Positions 50,603-61,600 of a DNA stretch of 64,000 nt are shown here, piece after piece; the stretch's first letter is position 1, and each line of letters starts with the position of its first letter. Origin of the DNA: Litoditis marina (taxonomy: Eukaryota; Nematoda; Chromadorea; Rhabditida; Rhabditidae); assembly GCA_964036275.1 (NCBI GenBank), contig OZ038434.1:1386560-1450559 (forward strand), given 5' to 3'. The notes under the pieces are model-generated. The model was not told the origin of the DNA and ran no database searches. It saw only the letters and a list, made by a program, of their open reading frames with translations. Position numbers and translations under genes: made by a program.

Positions 50603-53600
50603 ATGTTGTGTTATATACTACTTTCACTGGCGTTGGTGGAGTTCACAAAAGGTTAGTTTACTGTAAGATTCCACTGAAACTGGTTTAAAAAAATGAATGT
50701 AGTGGTATCCTTGTGCGAATATGAACATGTGAAATTTTAGGTGACTCAATAATTCTCGAGAATGACTGTGATCGTACCTCAGAGGAGTGTGTGATTCAGT
50801 TGGAGACAATCAAAGGTAAGCTCGAGTAGAATAGATAGTCTTTATCAAACTATTCTATTCGGCAAATGCATAGTCAAGCAAAACATGTTCAACACAGCAG
50901 AACTCAGAGACATGTGATCACAGAGTGCACGATGCCTCACTATATTGATAACTTCACGTGACTATTCAATTCACTTCTGGTACAGCTAGCGGTGAGCGGT
51001 CAGTGATTGGCGGCCTACCTGTCAGTGTTTCCTACCCTTACAGAGCGTATGAACTTTTTCATACAAAATCGGCCAGTTTTGAGTTAACTATACCTATACT
51101 TGCAAGCCAATCAGTTTATTTAATTTGTGAGTTACCATCTATGAAGCATGCGGGCCAATAAGTGCCAGTGTTTTATTGTTTCGTTTGTTGCAAAACTAAG
51201 TTCACTGAATCAGAACATTCAGTAATTTTACTTATTCAGGAGAACCAGGTCGAGATTGTGCAATTTTCTCGACATCCACTCGACTGTGCTCAATTAATCA
51301 CGACGAACCGACGGTTCCCGAGGTAATTAGCTGAAGTTGTATTCCCAATACAAAAAAGCTAAGAAAAATAAAAAAATGCAAGCATACTCGTAGTCGGTTA
51401 CGAACCCAACCACATTTTTAAAGGGACGGTATGGATTTATATAATGATGTGAAATTTAATTTCAATAAAATCAATACCACTCCGCTACTAAACCGCTATT
51501 AGCGTTGTGTTCAGTGACATGCGTTTAAATATAGGCTAGTTCACCGCGCCACGTTATTAGTCATCATCACAATCAACTATAACAGAAGGTAATGTTAGTA
51601 AAGGGTGGTGTTCTACAGTGCATTAATAATTTGTATCCTACCAGATATGGAAAAATTTCACTTATTTTAAACCGGACCATTTCAGAGTGACAAAGCGGGA
51701 ATCGCGAAGGTTACCGAGACAGATCAGGGCACTGTGGTAACTTGGCATGGTAGTCAGGATGAGGCCAAGGTGAGATAAGAACTCATTGGTCGACTAAATT
51801 TCTCAATCGATCAATAATATCTTACATAAATGTTTCCTAAAAGTAATTTGCAAGTTCCACTTGACAAGTTGTACACACATGTAAGTGTTGGAGTAATACT
51901 ATTCTTCAAATATCATCAAACAGTGTAAAACAAGCTAAAAGAATATTTCAGAAATGTAGTTATGGTAAACTACAACGTTGAGTACAAGTGTTTGTCTCGA
52001 TGAAAAACGATAAATTTTTCAGGAATCGTGCTACAGTCATTTGAACGGTTTTCTGAAACCATTACTTCGATTAATACTAAATAAAGTGTAACAAAAACAT
52101 ATAGAACCCTCCGAAAAACAAGTCAACTACGATAAACAATTTTCTCACCTATTGAACTGTTTTACTGTTTTCTAATGAAAGACAATGAAACTTTCCAGGG
52201 ATCGTCTTCGAGTCACCTGAGTGCCGATTCTGTGTGGCAGTCCATCCGGAAACAGCGTCGCCGTCGTAGTGCCGGCGGTTCGGTCGTTCAATGTTTCTGC
52301 AAGCCGGTTCCGAGTGCTCAGGGGTTTATCGGCTCACCGGGAGACTATGAGGATCTTGTACTGAAGGTGAGCACGGGAATGCCAATCGCTTGATTCTAGT
52401 TTGAATTTGATACACGCCTTAATTCAAGAGCTTTGATCGATAGGTTTGCTTTGTGAAAATCCATCCCTACACCACGCGACGCGATGATCTCCCTAACAAT
52501 CTGGGAGATATGTCGGTAACTAATTCGCGGATATGAGAAGAATAAATATATAGTTGTTTTGAATATGTGACACAAAAAACTCACTGAGCATTGTTCATTG
52601 GCAACTGATGGAGTTTCTCATGTTATAGCTTTCAGAAGAAACGTTCATTGAATGAAATGAAGAGTGAATCGGTCATGGTTTCTGGGGGAGAGAAGCACGA
52701 GATACCCAAACTGCTACAGAAGGAGGCCGAAGGTAAGTCTCATAGAGGAAGTGAGCGAATATCGCGCGGAGCGCGAAGCGCTCTGCGTGAGTTGTCTTTG
52801 GTTTGGCCATTGCGGACTCGTTTTTTCCTTTTAATTAACAAAAAGCTTCAACTATAATCTTTTTTCAAAAACTAAAAGAAGAAAAGGTTAGAGAATCACA
52901 AATTGAACATTGTGTGAATATTTCAGCCAAATCGAATTGTTTTCTTCTGAGTTATGGTTTTGTGTCGTTGTTGAAAAGTTCCGCCGTAATTCGTCCCTCC
53001 TCTCTCCTCCCTCCTCCCTCACGGAATTCTGTCCGCATAGTATTGGAAAAACTACTGAACCGATTTGGCTGAAATTCGAAAGAATAGTTCTAAGTCAAAA
53101 GTTAGCCCGGCGCGCCAAATATGAGATCCTCATTGGCGCCATGCACGGGCGCCAATAGGCGCCGAAAACGACTATTGGAAAAACTACTGCACCGATTTAG
53201 CTGAAATTTGAAACATGGGTTCTAATTCCAAAGTTAGTTCTTCGCGCCAAACATGAGATGTAAAGCTTCTTATTGGCGCCGGGCGCGGGCGCCAATAGGC
53301 GCCAAAAACGACTATTGGAAAAACTACCAAATCGATAAAGCCGAAATTTAGAACATAAGTTCAAATGCAAAAGTAAGCGCGTCGCGCCAATTATGAGATG
53401 TCGAGCTCATAAGTAGCGCCGGGCGCGGGCGCCAATAGGCGCCAAAAACGGCAAACATTAATTGTAGGCAATTATGATGTCTCAAACTGATAGAACCTGA
53501 ACAGTTTGGTGTAAAAAGTATATTTTCTCATACGGAACTAAACCTTTTTATCTAGCGCGCGGACCAGGCGCCAAATGGCGCCAAAACTCCAAGACATGTC

Positions 53601-55304
53601 ATTGTCAACGGAATCGTTTGAAGTTTGATACAGTCAATAGTGATCACATAGTTAAGTGAATTGATCTGTCAGAAACTGAACATTTCGCGTTGGCGCCAAG
53701 CCCTGCCGCCAAATTGCGCAAGAACGCAGGAACGAGAAATTGTCAACATAAATGATTGGAATTTGGTCATTTGGATGATGATCACAATACAACTACGTTA
53801 GTCACTCAACAATTTCAAATTTATCAGTGGCGTTAGTCGCTTGCGCCAATTAGCGCCATTATTCTTCTTCTCGTGCCATGGATAGTTGTAAGAGTACAAC
53901 TAGCAAAAAGAGAACAATTAGTAAAAAGTGGGGAAACCAACAAATGTGTGAGTTGTGTTTGGTTTGATCTCTATATCAGCAAAAAGTGAACGATACGAAT
54001 TGCTGTGATACTGTAGCAGTATTATTCTGCAAAAATAGAACAATACCAATGTTACACAGTGGTTCACAACGCACGCATGTCATTGAAGTACACATGAAAT
54101 AATTCGGCGATCTCTTCGGCGATTTCTGAAGTGTTATGCGGGTTTCGTGAACCACTGTGCAACATTGGTATTATTCTATTTTTGCAGAATACTACTGCTA
54201 CAGTATCACAGCAATTCGTATCGTTCACTTTTTGCTGATATAGAGGTCAAACCAAACACAACTCACACATTTGTTGGTTCCACCACTTTTTACTAATGCA
54301 TTCTAGTTTGATCTCGATACATGCTATAATTTCAACCAATGGCAACATAATCAAACTACAACCACAAAGTCCTACAACAATACCAACCGTGTTGGAGCCA
54401 GTGATGCAATATTAGTGATCTATTCTTTTGTATTTGAAACACAACTAATTTTTAGAATTAAGTTCCGAGAAAGACGATAGTCCTTGAAAAATACCAACTG
54501 AAACTCGGCAGTAAACTCATTTTGGTTTCTCAAGGTTGCACCTCCGGCTATCGTGCTACATCGGTGACAGTTGGAGAGAGTGATCCGGCAGTACTCAGAA
54601 AAATGCCGGCCGGTACTGTTCAGAATTGCGTTTCTTTCTGCAGAATGGAATTCATCAACAAGGTGGGTTATGGATAAAGGCCAAAATAAAGATTGCAAAT
54701 CAGTAGTCAATTACATAGTCATGTGAAACATGTTAAACACAGCAGAACTCAGAAACGGGCAAGGACAAAGTGCACGATTTCTCATCAGAATGTTAACTAT
54801 TTACTTCTAGTATAACTTTTTTTCTCCTAATAAATTCGGAAAACCAGTACAACTCGAAACACAGAGAGAGAATAGTTCGTGCAACTCACTACGTTGCTTG
54901 CCTGATTAGAAATTGCAAGAATACATTTTAAAATGCCATGTCCCACTAACCATACTTTAATTTAGTTTTAGAAATAATTGTTACTTTCTCGACTCTAACG
55001 TCTCATGGAAAAGTTTTACCGGCAAGTTTCGCCTCTTCCACAAATCGTTATTTAGCTGGAACAGTCGAACTTGTTCGATTTACGTCATGAAAAAAGGGCT
55101 TTCAGAAGACGTGTGTGGGCATTGCATTCGCAGCTGAGGTTGGACATCCTGACGATTGCCTGCTTCTATCGGGCGCGGCCGGTCCCAATGAAACGGAATC
55201 AGATTATGTTCTGTATGAAAAATGCTGAACAATCATTTTTTGATATTCCTGTGGCTGTGAAATGCATTAGTGCTGTGATTGTTATTGTTCTTTTAGTTTA
55301 CTAG
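50603..55304 (+). CDS. Unrecognised secretory-pathway protein with basic cleavage sites
   Basis: Eight exons (50603-50651, 50741-50815, 51240-51322, 51686-51769, 52199-52366, 52636-52732, 54535-54662, 55056-55304) join in phase to 310 residues. I do not recognise the family. It opens with a signal peptide (MLCYILLSLALVEF) and has scattered cysteines. Two proprotein-convertase-like sites are visible: RKQRRRRS (about 117-121) and KKKRS (153-157); a third basic stretch EKRAFRRR lies near the C-terminus. The last 16 residues (CISAVIVIVLLVY) are hydrophobic and end at the stop, as in a GPI signal or tail anchor. A processed extracellular or membrane-tethered precursor is possible, but this is inference. 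The acceptor at 54535 is the weak TCTCAAG and follows an intron carrying a composite repeat, so the last two exons are less certain. AATAAA is at 55356. Confidence 0.7.
50870..50990 (+). mobile_element. CACGTG-tipped MITE in an intron
   Basis: Left end CATAGTCAAGCAAAACATG, core ACACAGCAGAACTCAGAGAC, right end TTCACGTGACTATTCAATTC. The ends are inverted relatives. Confidence 0.75.
53030..53865. repeat. 130-140 bp minisatellite rich in GGCGCC
   Basis: TATTGGAAAAACTACTG begins units at 53041, 53173 and 53313. Each unit ends with GGGCGCCAATAGGCGCC. Further degenerate units carry GCGCCAAATGGCGCC to about 53865. Confidence 0.9.
53919..54295. repeat. Long near-perfect inverted repeat (149-bp arms)
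   Basis: Arms 53919-54067 and 54147-54295 are inverted copies with a 79-bp loop. The arm sequence is unrelated to those of the foldbacks at 14798 and 59124 except for the outer tip. Confidence 0.93.
54303..54362. repeat. Mini inverted-repeat element, TAGTTTGATCTC family
   Basis: TAGTTTGATCTCG and, inverted, TTGTAGTTTGATTATG. It starts 7 bp beyond the end of the foldback. Confidence 0.65.
54710..54820 (+). mobile_element. CACGTG-tipped MITE in an intron
   Basis: TAGTCATGTGAAACATGTTAA, then ACACAGCAGAACTCAG, ending AACTATTTACTTCTAG, as in other family copies. Confidence 0.72.
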
Positions 55305-55650
55305 TCGGTCCGTGTTACATAGTTCAAATTCTCTATGATGAAAGCGTTTTCTGATAATAAATCTATTAATAAGACGTGTTTGAGAGAAATATATGGAGTT
55401 CAGCAGTACGAACAAAATATTTCAACTTGATCAATCTAAACGCAATTTAACCAATAAACAGTTTGGGGATCCCGAATGAGTAAACTAACTCATTTACCAA
55501 AATCGGTCATATATTAAGCTTAATCAATATAAAATAACACCGAACAGCCGAAATAACGATCACGGAAGTAGCACTATCTGATATATGTGATGCGACATAC
55601 GAAACCAATTTATTGCAAACAGTATTCAAACATTCAACAAAGCTTCTCAA

Positions 55651-58600
55651 TCACTCTTCTTCCGTCTCGAACATCGTAACTCCATGTAGTCTGATCTAAA
55701 ATGTTTTGTCGTGACAATTTACCAAGTATGGTGTTTTGTGTTCAACAATTCGATGAAATGAGAAACATTACTTCAAAACTAAAAATGTTACAATCACAAT
55801 GTTTTGTAATGGAACGTGACAGTCACATCGGAATAATTAGAGATGTAGCAAGTAAAAAGCCAGAAACGATTACAAAAACCTGATAGTTTTTCGAAATGAT
55901 TAACTCGTTGAAACTGTTGAGTTTGAATCGTTTGACATGTTTAACTAGCAAATATAGACACTGAACGTGACTCACTTTGTTCTGCAAATGATCTACTTTG
56001 TCGTCAGGAATTCTGTAGGTGTGAAGTTCCACTATTTCATTCAGTTTGCTTCCTATTATACTGTTTTTATTGAGCTCCTCAATCATTTCACGAATCTGAA
56101 AGAAGATACATCCCGTAGACATAAATAACTAGCTTCGAGTTTAGGTGAACAAACTATTTTGTCAATTTGAGGTGAAATATTTACGTCCAAGTACATCGAT
56201 GAGAGAGCAGCCTGAACCTGTACATCTAGTTCACCGGAAAACATTCTGGTGAATCCGGCAACAGAAAATCTTCGATGGTGTACTCGACTAACATTCTTCT
56301 AGAATGTCGAAAATATGTCAAAACTGTTACGAAACTATGTTAACGGAAATGAGCAAAACTGCAGCACTACAGAGAGAAACCAACCCAGGAGATCGCTACA
56401 AATAACAAATGATTGGAGAAAGTTTTGAGGGCCTCTTCATACTTTTTGTTTGCAGCAAATAGCAAATACATGGATCATTTGTGCGCTACGTACAGTATGC
56501 ACGATCGATAATCATACTCTTATTGTTCGCAGACTAAAATTATAGGAATGGGTCCTAACGCTCGAGAGTTACGTACCTCTCCTTCGGTCCTCACACGTCT
56601 CTCACCTCCATCGAATTGGTTATTGACTGATTTCAGCTGAAAGCATAGGTAGTCAAAAAATAGTATCTCAGAAACTCTCAGAAATGAACTTATTGAAACT
56701 TATTTTGATTGAATTGAATGATCAAGCTTTGCCGTTATTTGAATTGAAAACTCGCTACACACTTCACTGCCTACTACCATAGTTCATATTTCCCGTATTT
56801 GTTAACGAAACTTTATTTTACCGGCAGAAGGTTCAATTGTACGTACGCCTTCGGCATTGAAACATAATCTTAGTTTGTCAGCAAATCAGAAAAAAACTGT
56901 GTTGAAATCTTAGTGCATTATGTGATTTGAGAAAAAGATACCGCCCAGAAATAGTTCCGACCCTGATTCAAGACGTTCTCAGGAGGGTTGCAAAACAAAG
57001 TATTATATTTATGTGCGGTTTTTCGTGGTTTGAAAGCCATAAACAGAAAGGCATAAACAGAAAGGTCGAACCCGAATGAACTCACAGAATACTTAAGAAG
57101 AATACGGCTGAGGGACTTGAAAAAAAAACTTATAGGCCACCTCAATGTTTGTGTGAGGAGAGCTGTAATCAGCGTCAAACCTTCAACAGCCACTTCACAA
57201 CCGATCATTCGCTCGGAAACAGTGTCAGCTGATAAAAAGTACCGGAAAGTGCTCACCTTTTCCAAGTAGTCCGCTTTTAACTTTTTGAGAGCTGGGAGTA
57301 TAGTCGAACCGGTTTCACCTTCAATCCCTGTTTTCTTGAAAAAAGTTGTATGTGGTGTTGCTTTACATCAATTATATATTTACGTGTATTGTTACGAACA
57401 AACACACATATTTGTTCTCTGGATGTCTAGGCAGTAAGTCAGACGCAGATAGTATCATCAACAAATTTTCAATTATTTCCTCTTCAGATTATACATATAT
57501 CCATACGAAAAACTTTAACAATTTCACCACCAAAGATGGAAATACAAGCAAATGATTGGATGACGTGCTTTTGTTTCACGAAACGCACGTAGTTTTCTGT
57601 TTGGTAAAAGTATCATTACCTAGGAAAAGACAGCTGTGAAGACAAATGTAGGTAGATAACTGAGAAAGGAATTTGGTTATTATAAATGCAGATAATGAAG
57701 GATCTTATTAGAAATGCAGATCCAAGTTGAATAAAGTTTTCGGACTATAATACCTCTTTCTGGATCAGTTCGTTCATCTCTCTTTCGAATGGATCGCGTT
57801 TTTCGACTACGCTGTTGTGAGTCAGAAAACTAGAGAATTCCGCACAGATAACAGGCAACGATTCTATCTCCTTCTTCAATTCTTGCAGCTAGAAAACTTC
57901 AGTGAGTACCTCTGACTGAGAGAAGCGATCACAATCTCATCAAAATTACCAAAAACTGTTATTCATTTATTGCATTATGGTTTTAATGGCCATGAAACCA
58001 AGTAGTTAGACATAAAACGCGGTTAAAAAAGTGAAATGACAGAATTGCTACAAAAATGTCAACTATTCTAATAATTGAATGATAGATAAAAATTCTCACT
58101 TCGTTTCTCAACTCCACGAATTGGCTTTTTGGTAACTTCTTCGATTTAGTCTGAAAACAAAGTAAAAGATAAAATATGAAATCGTGCGAATTATGAAGTT
58201 AAAAATTAAAAGGCGAATGTGAAAATAAGAACTGATTCGAAAAAAGATGAACCCAAAATAATTTAACCTTCACAAATATTAAATATTGTTGATTATGTTA
58301 TCAATCAACGCGATCGTCGGTTCTGTAGAGGTCCACAGTGAGATATTCAGCCTCATTCGTTACTATATTTCACTTCACACGTCTGCAGCCTATCGGTACA
58401 GAACTGTGGTTCACTGTGGACCTCTACAGACCAATAATATGTGGTTTCATTCTGTAAATAGTCTGTGATATCTATGCCATTTTTGTTTGAATAACTCACC
58501 TTCACAAGGTTTTTGGATTTTTCCGTTTGTGTGTCAACAATCGAACGGAGCTCGTCCGCGAAGCAGTTTAGGATATTCTTCGTCCTATTCAAAGACAATG

Positions 58601-61600
58601 TGTCGTCCACTCTGTGAGCGGGTAGCTGACTGACCGTACACAAGAACCTAAAAACCAAGTTAGTGGGAAACTGTTTTCTTGGGACAAACGGTTAAATGTT
58701 GAATCACGTGAAACGTGAACAACACTCGAAATGTACTAACAAACATGACGAAGATAACATGTCTACAATCAATTTCGTGATATTGTTTTGTATTACCACA
58801 GTTGAACAACTCTGAAAGATCTTTTACCAATCAGTTTCACCTTCGCATTTCTTGGACCGAGTTCCTCCAAACCACGCTCATCTCGCTCTTATGCATCCCT
58901 GAATAAGGCATTTGATTCTTGGAGGCGAACAGGAATCGCAATGATTCGTTATCGAATGTGAACCGTGATTCCCTGGAAGATGAAAAAATCCCGAATGAAT
59001 GAAAATGCCTGAACAAAAATGTAGTGTTTGCCCTTTTTATTATTTTTCCTGCTAGAAATGTTGAAATCTCAAACCAAAAAAACGAGATGATTCCATTCAA
59101 CAAACTAGTGGAATAAGAATAATATTCATCAAAAACCCAACAATGATGTGATTTGTGCGAGCTACTCAAGAACGGCAGAACTTCTAGGAACATTGCAACG
59201 AAAAGGGAAAAATATAGAGAGGGAACATTCTAAAGTGATGATGCAACAAAAAGAGAAAAATATTTCGCTTACTAGTGCACCGTGGATCACAAGGTACAGC
59301 GGAATAATTGTGTAGGGCAACAGTAGTCTCTCTCATTGTTTTTGAATTTCGAAAAAAAAGTGACTTGTGATCTACGGTGCACTAGTAAGCGAAATATTTT
59401 TCTCTTTTTGTTGCATCATCACTTTAGAATGTTCCCTCTCTATGTTTTTCCCTTTTCGTTGCAATGTTCCTAGAAGTTCTGCCGTCCTTAAGTAGCTCGC
59501 ACAAATCACACCATTGTTGGGCCCCCACTTTTTGATGAATTTTACACCTTTTGTTGACATTCCGAAGGCATGTCTACAACTACATTCTCAAAGGAAACTC
59601 AGCTTACCATAGTTGCTTTCAAAATGATACATCTGAGGTTAAATCATAAATTTGGTCATAGCAGTATTATCGTTTGGATGGAAATATGTTTGACGGATCT
59701 TCGAAATTGACGTCAATTGGCCTTCAGAATATCACAAGACTTCCTTTTTAGATGAAGTTCCATTGTTGCTTGGAAAAAATATTACGCTCTTCTGAGAATA
59801 TAATTGACGTCAACTTTTGAACCATGACGTCACATAGCCTTTAAAATCGTAGTTGATGTCATGTATATACGAAGTTACATAACTATTTTGTGAATAATAG
59901 CGTTGTTTGAAAACATTATTTACTTCAACTTTGTACTTTTCAATCTTGACCTTATGTGGCCTTCGGTCCTTCAGAATCGCAGTTCTCGTCATGTATATAT
60001 TTCTTCGTTACAGAATCAACTTTTGAGTGTTACCGTCGTTTTAAAATATATTTTACGTCAACTTTGCACTTTTCAATTATGAAGTCCGAGCTCCAGAATC
60101 CTCCATGACGTCATCAGTAGAAGACTAACATCTAAATCGATGTCAGTTCATGTCGTGGTGTCATACTTCAAATTTTTGTTGAATTGGTCAGGACTGAGCT
60201 GAGTTATAACGCAATTTGATTTACCCCGACAGAGAGGGCGAGAGAACTTGATGAAAAAAAATTTTTTTGAAAAAAAGTTTGCGCCCCCAAAGTTTGAGTG
60301 CGGTATCTATCGTTTCCCAAATTTTCAGTCAAATCGGTTCACACATAAAAATATCCCAGGAGTGCGCACCAACACACACACACGACGGAAGTTCGCGGTC
60401 TGCATGAAGCGCATAACGTCATAACTCGGCTCAAACTCAATCAGTTTCGTTCAAATTCTGAACATAGCTTGTAAGTGTGCCATAAAAAATCAGCGAATCA
60501 TAAAAAGTATCGATTTGCACAATTGCGCCTTTTTGAGAGTGAACTAAAACAAATGAAAGCGCGCATTAGCCGAACCAAAGACAAATCACGCACAGCGCTT
60601 CGCGCTGCGCGCGATTTTTCCAATGAGCTCTTGGCTTCGGGCAAAAAATACAATACCACTACGTACATATTGTTTGGTGTTGCCGTGTTTATAGTCCGAT
60701 GCTTTTGACCAAGACATGAGAATTGCAAAGCGGATGACTGAACAGACATGTTCACTCTCATGTATTCAAAACTCACTGGTTGAAGTCAACTTTTACTCCG
60801 TCGTTTTCGGCCACGCAATCCAGGTGTTTCTTGACGGAGGGCAGTGAGTCTCCGAGGTAGTACTGCGTCTCGCGACTGTTCGTGAAACAGAATACGACGT
60901 TGCGTGCGGCCGACGGCGGAAGTCTACCTGTAGTGGCATCACATGCACATGTTATATATATTCCATCTACTTCTATTCTAGGTGTTTGTGTGTGTGCGCT
61001 GGCCTCCTTCTATCACACGCAGCTTCGAGACTTCACTCATATTCCACCACTAATCAATCCATCAAAAACATTGTGCCGTGGCATATCGGGTTAGGAAAAT
61101 CCGAAACTCAAATCCAATCTAGAAAACTCTAGATTTCCTACTTGATTGACAATTTCAGTGGCAAACCTTTACATCAATAATCAGTAAATACATCTACCAA
61201 TTTTCGTGTTTTACATACCAATGAACTCGTCGATGCACATCCGCGTCCCCTGGCTCAAGGTGGTCATGTTCGAGCGCAGCACAACACAAATGGCGTTCAG
61301 CTCCCTGAAAATTCTTTTCACATGGAGTTAGACAGAGAAATCGAGACCTGCTGAATTTCGATTATTCTAGAGGTGAATTACATAGTCACGTGATGTTAGC
61401 GATAATAATAATAATCTTTTACGGCAACTATTTCAGCCGTGTGATACTTTATTCAACTAACAACCAAGACAATTATCACTGATGAATCCGTAGAGGGGAG
61501 GGGTCCGTAGATGAGAAACTAGGCATGGGTGAGCGTTATTACCAGCTCATGCGGTCCGCCATGAAGATACCGCGCGGAGTGGGATCGAACCATGGTGTTT

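Larger units (their letters stand above)
52761..54295 (-). mobile_element. Composite foldback-minisatellite-hairpin element, copy 2
   Basis: Reverse orientation relative to copies 1 and 3. The terminal hairpin block (52761-52815, ATCGCGCGGAGCGCGAAGCG) comes first, then a GGCGCC minisatellite (53030-53865), then the foldback (53919-54295). The hairpin block matches 16778-16839 reversed (CAGCGCTTCGCGCTGCGCG type) and the foldback tip shares AGTGGGG and CCAACAAATG. It lies within the intron 52733-54534 of the secreted-protein gene. Confidence 0.7.
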
